Assembly (NCBI GenBank): GCA_029834535.1 | Contig: JAQMWT010000230.1 | Span: 62,001-126,000, forward strand | From: Chrysophaeum taylorii | Taxonomy: Eukaryota > Sar > Pelagophyceae > Pelagomonadales > Pelagomonadaceae | Direction of reading: 5' to 3' | DNA length: 64,000 bases | In this document: positions 56,499 through 64,000 of the stretch, one piece after another | Layout of the letters: each line of letters begins with the position of its first letter | Position numbering within the stretch: the first letter of the stretch is position 1 | Notes under the pieces: model-generated | What the model saw: the letters and a program-made list of their open reading frames with translations, nothing else | Databases searched by the model: none | Told to the model about the DNA's origin: nothing | Program-made: the position numbers and the translations under genes

Positions 56499-57518
56499 AT
56501 GTGGCGGCGGTGGCAGCGCATCTTGTCCAGTAGTCTGTGCTCGGCGGCCGCCGCTGCCGCCTTGCGGGGGGGGGCGCTGCGCGAGATCATCCGGTCGGGC
56601 CCCGTGTTCGAGCAAGCCAAGCTCGCCGATTTGGACGACTTTGATCGCTGGGAACGCCTCGGTTCGCAGCTCGCCGCATCCCTCAAGCTGTCGTCGCCCG
56701 AGGAGGAAAAGGTGCGCGTGTACTGGCTCTACCTGCCCGTCTACGAGTGGATCCGGCGCGCGGCGGCCGGCCGGTCGCGCCCGCTCTTCGTCGGACTCCA
56801 GTGTCCCCAGGGCGGCGGCAAGACGACGATGTGCGACGCCATCGGGCAGCTCTTCGAGGCCGAGGGAGCCTCGTGTGCGGTCGTGTCGATTGATGATTTC
56901 TACAAAACGCACGCCGACCTCGAGGCCCTCGCCGCGCGCCACCCCGACAACCCGCTCCTCCACGGACGCGGCCTCCCCGGAACCCACGATCCCGAACTCG
57001 CGAGATCGACGCTCGACGCGCTTTTCGCCGCGAATAGCGCGGTCCGCGTGCCTCGCTACGACAAGAGCGCGCGTGCCGGTCGGGGCGACCGCAGACCTCG
57101 GACCGACTGGCCCGAGGTCAAACCGAACGTCGACGTCGTCCTTCTCGAAGGCTGGTGCCTCGGATTCCAACCCCGACCTCCAAACGCCGTCGACGACCCC
57201 CGAATGCGCGTCGTCAACGAATACCTCCGAACGGATCTCGCACCTATCTACGAACGATTTGATGCCTTCATCACCATCCAAGTCCCGGACCTCCGCGTCG
57301 TCTACGCCTGGCGCGAGCAGGCCGAGCGGCCGCTCCGAGATAGGGGCGAGGGCGCCATGACGCCCGACCAAGTCAGAACCTTTGTCGACCGCTATATGCC
57401 GTGCTACCACCAGTACATCGACGCGCTCTACGCCACCGACCTCGTCCCCGGCGCCACGCTGCGTATCGCGATCGACGCCCACCGACGCCCTATTCGATGG
57501 ACCGACCCCCGTACCTAA
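56499..57518 (+). CDS. GLYK: D-glycerate 3-kinase (photorespiration)
   Basis: I take the ATG at 56499 (MWRRWQRILSSSLCSAAAAA), giving 339 residues; the N-terminus looks like an organelle presequence. The kinase core follows: FVGLQCPQGGGKTTMCDAIG (P-loop), CAVVSIDDFYKTHADLEALA, NPLLHGRGLPGTHDPELA and VDVVLLEGWCLGFQ, all hallmarks of plant GLYK. The C-terminal part contains WREQAERPLRDRGEGAMTPD and FVDRYMPCYHQY. The enzyme phosphorylates glycerate to 3-phosphoglycerate, the last step of photorespiration in plastids or mitochondria, supporting a photosynthetic host. It has almost no promoter space of its own. Confidence 0.92.
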   Translation: MWRRWQRILSSSLCSAAAAAALRGGALREIIRSGPVFEQAKLADLDDFDRWERLGSQLAASLKLSSPEEEKVRVYWLYLPVYEWIRRAAAGRSRPLFVGLQCPQGGGKTTMCDAIGQLFEAEGASCAVVSIDDFYKTHADLEALAARHPDNPLLHGRGLPGTHDPELARSTLDALFAANSAVRVPRYDKSARAGRGDRRPRTDWPEVKPNVDVVLLEGWCLGFQPRPPNAVDDPRMRVVNEYLRTDLAPIYERFDAFITIQVPDLRVVYAWREQAERPLRDRGEGAMTPDQVRTFVDRYMPCYHQYIDALYATDLVPGATLRIAIDAHRRPIRWTDPRT

Positions 57519-58079
57519 TATTGACGGACCACCGCCTGCTGGTGGTATGTGTGGCTGCTGACCTGTCCTATGAAGAAAGAAATGGTGGTATGCGCCTTCG
57601 TCGTCGCCGTCGTCGTCGAGGATCCATTACGGGACGTAGTTTTATCAGTAGTATCCGACGAGGATGCATCTAGCTGGTGATGTGGTGGGTTGTTTGGTTT
57701 GTTTTGGTGACCACAATTAAATTTTTTTTTTTTTATATATGTGGAGGAAACGGTAAAATGTCACACTCGCGAGCGAGACACCAACGCTGACTACTATATA
57801 GCTGCAGCCCCACACACGAACCAACCCCGAGAAAAAAAGTTGTGAGTTCTGGCTGCTGCTATCTATCTATCTCTCTCTCTCCCGCCACATACTTCGACAA
57901 ACGCGCGACCGACATCAACTTCCACCGACCGACCGCGTGGACACACGTCACCACGAAATCGACAAACAAAAACAAAGTGCACGAGAGTAATAACCACAGT
58001 GTACGGCCGGTTCCCGGCGGCGGCGGCAGTCGTCAATAAATCAAACTGGTGTTTGGCTTGTTATTGAAACGCCGGCGCG
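57519..58079. other. Intergenic spacer
   Basis: About 560 bp between the ends of two convergent genes. It contains GTCGTC repeats, a poly-T tract near 57721 and CT repeats near 57868. I see no gene. Confidence 0.55.
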
Positions 58080-58733
58080 TTAGGACGGATCCTGAGACAA
58101 TTGCGAAAAAACGGCGGCGTGGGCTTGAATGTTGGCGTCCATTTGGACTTTGACGGCGTCGGCGTGAGCTTTGGTGATGTGATCGTCGTAGGTGTAGTCC
58201 GCCTGGGTCGCTGCGGCGTTGGCGGCGGCACGGACGAGTCGCGCGAGGACGACGTCCGACGGTGGTCTGCGGTGGGCGAGGGCGGCGACGAGCTCCCAGG
58301 CGCGATTTTTTGCGTCTCTTGGCGCGGCAGAGGCTGCCAACAGGAGCCGACAGTAGAGCTCGTCGACGAGAAGTCCCGAAATATCACTTCCCACGGCCGC
58401 GAGAATCTCCAGAATAGGGTTGTCCGGCCTCCGGCTGTCCACATACGTCAGCGCGAGTTGGGAGATCTCCACCGCCGTCGTCGTGTCGGGTCTTGTGAGG
58501 GGCAGCAGGGGAAAGACGTAGGCCCTGATCGCCGCAATCCAGCGGCGCCTCTCGCAGGCGGTGCCGGCGTCGAGGACAACTTCCATCTCGCGGCCGATGA
58601 CACGGAATGTCGTTGGTCCCACGGGCTCGACCCGGTCCACCCGAACCGAGCCCTCGGCCCACCGGAGCTCGCGTCCGTCGAACTCGTGGAGTCCACCGCC
58701 GAGAGGACTCGCTAGGAGTCCAGAGTAAATCAT
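58080..58733 (-). CDS. Small protein with PH-like and MyTH4-like segments
   Basis: The 217-residue protein starts MIYSGLLASPLGGGLHEFDG. Residues 1-72 have the strand-turn-helix organisation of a PH domain, ending CERRRWIAAIRAYV (C-terminal helix with Trp). Residues about 95-170 resemble MyTH4 from unconventional myosins and related proteins: NPILEILAAVGSDISGLLVD then ELYCRLLLAASAAPRDAKNR and AWELVAALAHRR (family: L.DElycQl.kQ.t.n....s...gW.Ll). There is no motor. It might bind membrane lipid and microtubules. The C-terminus is helical. Call by motif only; confidence for MyTH4 is higher than for PH. Confidence 0.65.
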   Translation of the reverse strand: MIYSGLLASPLGGGLHEFDGRELRWAEGSVRVDRVEPVGPTTFRVIGREMEVVLDAGTACERRRWIAAIRAYVFPLLPLTRPDTTTAVEISQLALTYVDSRRPDNPILEILAAVGSDISGLLVDELYCRLLLAASAAPRDAKNRAWELVAALAHRRPPSDVVLARLVRAAANAAATQADYTYDDHITKAHADAVKVQMDANIQAHAAVFSQLSQDPS

Positions 58734-59056
58734 CTTCGCTATCGTTATTACGAAGAAGATACTTCGAACGCCTCCATTTTCCTAGAAACCTACAAAAAAA
58801 AAACCTATGAACAGAATTGTGGGAATCGATTTGGACCGATAAATCGAACCACGTTTTTGGTACGGAAGTGTCGGGAACCTCCTCATTGCGTCTAGGATCT
58901 GGCTCAAAACGATGATGATGCATACGAGAGCTTGGAGTAAGTAAGTAAAAACCGCACCACACTAAAACATACTGCAAGTAAAAGAAGTCCCGCATTTGGT
59001 GTGATGCCACGGCCAATAAACAATTTCCTGTCTGCTACACCACTCACTCTTTTTGT
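58734..59056. other. Spacer upstream of the PH/MyTH4 gene
   Basis: About 320 bp, AT-richer than the gene. No ORF is supported. It likely contains the promoter of the minus-strand PH/MyTH4 gene, and the transposon fragment follows it. Confidence 0.4.
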
Positions 59057-60203
59057 GTGTTGGGCTTGGTTAAAACGCAGACCACGCTAAGGAAAGCATT
59101 CTGGTCATCGCTCGCAACTATGATACCTACCATCCAAGCTCCTTGTGCTTCGTACCCTGCTGGTCGTCTTCGTGCTACACTCATTCGCACATACTATCTA
59201 CCAGCTGACGACCTCAGGGCACTGTCGGCCAAATTGCTAGTACAACACGACGACTCGCCTACACAGATTTGATTTTGGAATCGCCAACGCCTAGTGACTC
59301 CAACCAATCCATCCTTGCTCTCAATCTAATGCACTTAACACTTATGCACTTTGATGAACACCTTTCCCTGCTTGTAACCACCGCCCCAGCTCAAGCGCTA
59401 CTCGCCCATTCAGCTTGGATTCAACAGTACTTGAACTCCTCACTCACTCTCTCCTTACTCAAACCATCTCCAATTACGTTTTCTCTCCTGCTAACGACCG
59501 CTCTCCTTCCATTATTGAGGAGGTGCAGTCCCCCCTTTTCTCTCTCGGATGAGGAAACAAGAGAGTTCATTAAATCGCTCTCTACCAGATTCCCTCAGCA
59601 GCTGTATGCTGAACTCGCCGCTGCTTCTGCTGATGCGACCGAATCTTCCCAGGTCAATTAGGTGACAGTTCTTCTACCGAACCTCAACCATCGTCATCTC
59701 CTTCATCACCTGCTCCGTTTGCACAACAGACTGATCTCTTGATGATGTAAATGCACGAATTGATCTTATGTTTCAAGCAGAAACCTCATTACAGACCCAA
59801 ACCGACGACAATCAAACCCGAAAAAAAAAAAAGTTTCGTCTGCAGATAACGACAAGCTCCGTGCTGAACTCTAAAAAGCCGTCTCCTTGGTCAACTCTCT
59901 GGAGAGTCGCCTCTTCCCTCCACACCTTCCAATGAAAGCGTCTTGTTCACCACTCTCTTCAAGATCTGTGAATTGTTATCGAGACTATCTTTATTTCTCG
60001 AAGCCCAACATCGACTTCATCGTCAAGTCACAGACAATCGTCTCCTCCTTCAACTCCGGCAATCCTTATGCTCGACCATACGACTCCCCTGTCTTCAACC
60101 AGATGCCGATTCCGTACACGATCCCTTCACCACACCTCGCTTTAACGAGGACCGCCTTGGCGATTTACAATTGAGGGAGCTCATTCCAAAAGTTTTGGGT
60201 TAA
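59057..60203 (+). pseudogene. Decayed gag-like retroelement fragment
   Basis: Plus-strand ORFs 59057-59272, 59269-59661, 59887-60174 and 59943-60203 carry successive pieces of one protein in shifting frames: RLRATLIRTYYLPADDLRAL, LILESPTPSDSNQSILALNL, LSDEETREFIKSLSTRFPQQ, then a Ser/Pro linker and a coiled-coil-like end. Composition is AT-richer than host genes and the layout parallels the gag-like ORF at 32352-33560. Frameshifts and stops make it inactive. No pol follows; by 60.68 kb a host gene begins. Confidence 0.5.
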
Positions 60204-60677
60204 TAAGTGTCCTTGCTCTCACGTTTCGCTTATTCCCTGACTTACATGTTAAATTAGGTTTGGTCCTACGTGTCGTCTGTCGTCAGCTGAATGGCTAGGG
60301 GAACTATAACCCGTTCCCTGAACTCTAACCTGCCAAACTCACACGGCGAGGCGGTATGGTTTTATAGTGACATTTACCACTCTGCACTTCAGACTCCTCT
60401 GGAAGCTTAGGTGAGTCCGTCCAATTCAGTTAGAGCTGCTGTGAGTTGCGGGATTATGAGTGCGCATGATCCTGTTCTATCTGTCTACGCGAGGCTTATT
60501 TATTGCTACAGAATCAAGCCTGCTCTTTCTCTGCAATCCGCACTGATCCAGGTTCGGTCCTCGTAGTAAGCCACGCATGGCTTACTACATTTTTGTTGTG
60601 GATCACCTTCTTCGAGGAGATGGAGGACGAGGCGAGAGTCAACAACGCCGGGATCCCGCTCAGTCCTCTTGGTTTTC
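60204..60677. other. Region between gag remnant and CobW gene
   Basis: Further AT-rich retroelement-like sequence without a recognisable ORF. The last part lies immediately 3' of the CobW-type gene, which ends at 60678. Confidence 0.4.
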
Positions 60678-62609
60678 TCAGCCCTTTGCCCTCCCTTTCT
60701 TGCCCTTCTTCTTCTTCTTCCCCGTCTTACCGTTCTTGGTCTTGGCCTCGTCCTTCTGACCTTCCGGTCTTTGATGCTTGCGAATCATGATCTGGGGTTG
60801 CGGAAATTCCTGGAGAAGCACACCCTCCGCCTTGGCGTCCAGTTTGACGAGCTTCTGGCACTGCTCGACGATACTGTAGCGATCCTCGTCGACGACGGTC
60901 CTCGTCTCGACCCGAATCTGCAGCCATTCGAGTTCGACCCTGTCCCCCTTTTTAAGCTGTGCGATCGTGCTGGATAGGGCGTCGCCACTTGTCTGGTCGG
61001 CGAGGATTGCAGTCTGAGCGTCAGCGGAAGCGAGAGGGAGGTCGAACGCCTCGACGAGGCCAGAGGCGAGCTCCGGAAATAGGTGCGCATATTTCAGGTA
61101 TCGCTCGACTCGGAAGCGGGCGACGCGCCCGGGAGAGGCGCCGCCCGCAGTGCCGTCGTCGGGCGCAGCACCGTCGCCCTGGAATACGGCGATGCAGCCG
61201 TGCGCCGAGAGGACGTCGGTGGACACGGGTGCCGCGGCGAGGATTTGGGTCTTCTTTTTTTTCGGGGCAAGAATCTCGATCTCGTACCGCTTGATGCGCT
61301 CAGCCAAGTCGGCCGGCGCGCCAGGTATTCTCTTCTCGTCGAGCACGTCGAAGGGCTGGGCCTCGAGAAAGGTCGACGCGTAAGCAGCCATTTCGTCGTC
61401 GGTCGCGACGCAAGCCTCGAGCGCCGCCGTCAAAGCGGCGTGTTCCATATCCTGTCCGATGACGACGAGCTCCGTGCGTCGATCCCCCCACGGTTCCTGC
61501 CAGAGCGCCTCGGTTCCCCTGCTGTCGATTGCCGCGGACCAGGGAGCGCCAAAGGCGATGGTGAAGTGGCGCCCGGCCAGCGACGCCGTGGCCTGCTGCC
61601 AGTGGCTCTGCTGAGTCGCGAGCCAGACCAGCCCCTTGGCGCGGAGGACCCGCGCCGCCGCGTCAAGACGATGATGGGATTGACCACCACCGACAACCTC
61701 CTCCTCGGCGCGTCTCTCCATGGAGGCCATGAGGCCTTCGAAGCGCCTGACGTTCAAGGGGCGACGGCTGCGGAAGGTGATGGACGAGATGCCGTACTCG
61801 TCGGTCTCCGGAGGGTGCTCGCCGACGCGCGCCTCCTTGAGCCAGTCGGGGTGCTGCTCCGCTTCGGCCAGGTCGAAGAGGCCCGTGCCGAGCAACCTCT
61901 TGGGCTCGACGCGACCCCACGTCGCCTCGATGAGCTGGGCGCCGGGGTTGCATCTCCGCAGGATGGCTCTGAGCCGGGCTCGGCCTCGCTCGTCCAACAG
62001 GTCCATCTTGTTCGCGACGATGACGTTGGCAAACTCGAGCTGGTCGCAAAAGAGCTGCGCCACGGTGCGCGCGTCCTCGGCAGAGACCTCCCACCCGCGG
62101 GTCCGCAGCTCGTCCGCCGCGCGCAGTTCATCCAGGAAAGACGCGCCGTCGACGACCGTCACCATCGCGTCGAGCCGCGCCACGTCGCTCAGCGAGGAGC
62201 CATTCGCGTCCTTGAAGGTAAAGGTCTCGGCTACCGGCAGCGGCTCCGAAATGCCGGAGCTCTCGATCAGAACGTGCTCCACACCCTCGGGCCGCGCCGC
62301 GAGCTTGGCAACCTCGACGAAGAGGTCCTCGCGCAAGGTACAGCAAATGCATCCGTTCGAGAGCGCAACCAGCTTCTCTTCGGCCTGCACCAGCGACCCC
62401 TGGTCTACGATCAGATTCGCGTCCACGTTCACCTCAGCCATGTCGTTCACAATCACCGCCACACGCAGACCGTCCCGGTTCTCCAGGATGTGCTTTAGTA
62501 GCGTCGTTTTCCCCGCTCCCAAAAAACCGGACAGGACCGTCACGGGCAGCCTGAAACCAGCGGACCCCGCAGCCGTTTTTGCTTCTGCCGCCTTCCTCAC
62601 GGCATCCAT
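60678..62609 (-). CDS. CobW/COG0523-family GTPase (metal chaperone-like) with extended C-terminus
   Basis: The 643-residue protein begins [20 protein letters not shown]. The GTPase domain starts with [20 protein letters not shown] (P-loop), followed by [18 protein letters not shown] and the metal-binding CxCC motif in [20 protein letters not shown]. Further motifs are [15 protein letters not shown] and [18 protein letters not shown] (NKxD). A CobW C-terminal domain follows ([14 protein letters not shown]). The last ~200 residues, absent from the usual ~350-400-residue members, form an added domain of unknown fold ending in a Lys-rich tail ([13 protein letters not shown]). Family members deliver Zn2+ or other metals to client proteins; the client here is unknown. 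No intron. Confidence 0.9.
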   Translation of the reverse strand: MDAVRKAAEAKTAAGSAGFRLPVTVLSGFLGAGKTTLLKHILENRDGLRVAVIVNDMAEVNVDANLIVDQGSLVQAEEKLVALSNGCICCTLREDLFVEVAKLAARPEGVEHVLIESSGISEPLPVAETFTFKDANGSSLSDVARLDAMVTVVDGASFLDELRAADELRTRGWEVSAEDARTVAQLFCDQLEFANVIVANKMDLLDERGRARLRAILRRCNPGAQLIEATWGRVEPKRLLGTGLFDLAEAEQHPDWLKEARVGEHPPETDEYGISSITFRSRRPLNVRRFEGLMASMERRAEEEVVGGGQSHHRLDAAARVLRAKGLVWLATQQSHWQQATASLAGRHFTIAFGAPWSAAIDSRGTEALWQEPWGDRRTELVVIGQDMEHAALTAALEACVATDDEMAAYASTFLEAQPFDVLDEKRIPGAPADLAERIKRYEIEILAPKKKKTQILAAAPVSTDVLSAHGCIAVFQGDGAAPDDGTAGGASPGRVARFRVERYLKYAHLFPELASGLVEAFDLPLASADAQTAILADQTSGDALSSTIAQLKKGDRVELEWLQIRVETRTVVDEDRYSIVEQCQKLVKLDAKAEGVLLQEFPQPQIMIRKHQRPEGQKDEAKTKNGKTGKKKKKGKKGRAKG

Positions 62610-62774
62610 TGGCTCCTCCTCCTTGCGTCTACGCGGGATCCCTCTGCGCTCGGACTTATTATTACTCTATTCTTCTCAAACCTTGTGGTGGTTGGTACGA
62701 GCGGGTTTGAGCATAATGGTCCCCTCGTCCACCAGGTCCGTTGTGTCCCACCATGGGCAGGATACGCAAAAATT

Positions 62775-63929
62775 TCAATATGTCAAAATGAAAGCGCTTT
62801 TCGGAACCCGACCACCAACGTCTTCGAGTTCCACACCGACGACGACGTCGTCCCCTCCCTCTGAAGAAGAAGAAGAAGAAAACAGTGAGACTCCTCCTCC
62901 TGGCGTTGTTTCACCACCACTCTGCCGAGGAGCCTGGGTCGTCCTCTTCTTTTCGCGGAGGATCGGAACGAGGCCCGAGAGCACGGCGATCGCCCCCGCG
63001 ATCTGGTACAAGTTCGTGGGCTGGCGCAGGATGCAGAGCTGAATCACGAAGCTGACGGGGACTTCCGAAAAACCTGCCATCGCGGCGCGGACGACGTCCT
63101 TCGTGACGGCGTAACACGCGGCGAGGAGCAGGCCCGCCATCGCCATCGCGCCCGCCGAAGCGACGACGTCGAAGGCGTGCGCCGCGTACACGCGCCGCCG
63201 CGACCGCGCGAGCCCGACGGCTTCAGGACCCAACGCGAGGCGCGCAAAGCCGACGAGGACTGGCAACGCGAGACCGACGGTCGCGGCCGACACGGCCTCG
63301 CTCTGGTCGTACCAGCGGAGCCACGACGCTTTACGCGTGACGCGTTCGAATAGGAAGGGCATGACCGCCTCGATCGCGGCGACGGCGAGCGACATGACGT
63401 AGCCCTCGCCCGAGCGCGTCGAGCCCTCGCCCTTCTTGGTCGCCCACGGCCGGTACGTGACGGCCACGCCGGCGAGGCAGACGCACGAGCCGAGAGTGGC
63501 GGCGCGCGACGGCGCGATTGCGTCCCTTGCCGCGCCGAGCCACAGCGAGATCACGGGGTACACGCTGAAAATAGTGAGCACGACGCCGAGCGGGAGCAGA
63601 GTGACGGCCGTGAAAAACAAGAGCGCGTCGAGCGCAAAGCAGAAACCGAGCGCGACGAGCGTCGCGAGCGTCGCGAGCGCGGCGCGTCGACCAGCAGTCC
63701 CGGAAGAAGAATCAGAAGACGTCTTGTGGTGCTCTTTGTGCAGGTGGCGACGTCGGAGCCAGGCCCAGAGCGGCGTCATCGTGACGAGGCGGATCGCGAA
63801 GGCGAGGCCGCAGAAGACGAAGGCGTTGAGGCGCAACTCGACGACCTTGACGGTGCACAGGCCATAAAGGACGGCGACGACGAGGCGAAGCGGCAGACCG
63901 AGATCGCACGCGGCCTTGGTCTGCGGCAT
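62775..63929 (-). CDS. DMT-superfamily (EamA-like) membrane transporter
   Basis: The 384-residue protein has about ten hydrophobic helices in two halves. Segments include LGFCFALDALLFFTAVTLLP, LGVVLTIFSVYPVISLWLG, VSLAVAAIEAVMPFLFE-like helices (MSLAVAAIEAVMPFLFERVT), and MAMAGLLLAACYAVTKDVVR, followed by EVPVSFVIQLCILRQPTNLY and IAGAIAVLSGLVPILREKKR, matching the EamA end pattern (G..li..g......). The tail is Ser/Glu-rich, coded in part by an AAG repeat. It may export metabolites or nucleotide-like compounds; the substrate is not deducible. It lies 165 bp upstream (on the same strand) of the CobW-type gene. Confidence 0.8.
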   Translation of the reverse strand: MPQTKAACDLGLPLRLVVAVLYGLCTVKVVELRLNAFVFCGLAFAIRLVTMTPLWAWLRRRHLHKEHHKTSSDSSSGTAGRRAALATLATLVALGFCFALDALLFFTAVTLLPLGVVLTIFSVYPVISLWLGAARDAIAPSRAATLGSCVCLAGVAVTYRPWATKKGEGSTRSGEGYVMSLAVAAIEAVMPFLFERVTRKASWLRWYDQSEAVSAATVGLALPVLVGFARLALGPEAVGLARSRRRVYAAHAFDVVASAGAMAMAGLLLAACYAVTKDVVRAAMAGFSEVPVSFVIQLCILRQPTNLYQIAGAIAVLSGLVPILREKKRTTQAPRQSGGETTPGGGVSLFSSSSSSEGGDDVVVGVELEDVGGRVPKSAFILTY

Positions 63930-64000
63930 ATGATCCTCTCGTGATCAGAACAACAAGATTTATTATTTGTGAGCGTTGTTCTTGATTTGAACATCGGACC

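Noticed and set aside
55905-57482. Minus-strand 525-residue ORF
   Set aside because: Antisense to the DUF4460/4461 gene and glycerate kinase; composition typical of a shadow frame.
61083-62498. Plus-strand 471-residue ORF
   Set aside because: Antisense to the CobW-type GTPase, which has all expected motifs.
1-64000. tRNA, rRNA or snRNA genes
   Set aside because: I looked in the intergenic stretches for A/B-box, T-loop and snRNA core sequences and recognised none. Covariance-model searches would be needed to exclude them.

Overview
The window is nuclear DNA from a eukaryotic micro-alga, most likely a stramenopile such as a pelagophyte. The evidence is mixed. Single-copy eukaryotic genes are very closely packed (PRP19, TRAP-alpha, RhoGDI, a BET-type bromodomain protein, nucleotide-sugar transporter, kinesin-2). 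GC content is high. Introns are few and very short (38-75 bp, GT-AG). The kinesin-2 fits a flagellated cell and the glycerate kinase fits photosynthesis. The species assignment is inference, not something read from the sequence.

Layout. 1-19.1 kb: gene-rich block with a 5'-truncated voltage-gated K+ channel, a propeller-like protein, a secreted protein with a bacterial-type domain, PRP19, malic enzyme, a decayed ORF, a PUB-domain protein, RhoGDI, a multi-pass membrane protein, and a 2048-residue EF-hand/WD40/voltage-sensor/ankyrin/TRP-like channel. 19.1-36.2 kb: AT-richer transposon island. Its core is a Ty1/copia retroelement (about 21.4-31.9 kb) whose pol region carries a C5 cytosine methyltransferase between protease and integrase. 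It is interrupted by a nested insertion (a fragment flanked by 121-bp direct repeats, a broken Helitron-type Pif1 helicase, and a minisatellite). It is followed by a second gag-like ORF and by an inverted, decayed copia element. 36.5-58.7 kb: second gene-rich block with TRAP-alpha, subtilase, nucleotide-sugar transporter, BET-like protein, a glycosyltransferase-like protein, kinesin-2, a BPNT/SAL1-type phosphatase, a P-loop NTPase, ammonia-dependent asparagine synthetase (AsnA), bZIP factor, a spliced SAM methyltransferase, a DUF4460/4461 protein, glycerate 3-kinase, and a small PH+MyTH4 protein. 58.7-60.6 kb: another decayed gag fragment. 60.7-64 kb: CobW-type GTPase and a DMT transporter.

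The genes do not form one pathway. They are ordinary housekeeping, membrane and signalling genes. Gaps between tandem genes can be as small as 12-40 bp, and one divergent pair shares only 38 bp between start codons. The most unusual items are the methyltransferase-bearing retroelement and the composite channel gene. All domain calls come from reading motifs by eye; no database search was possible.
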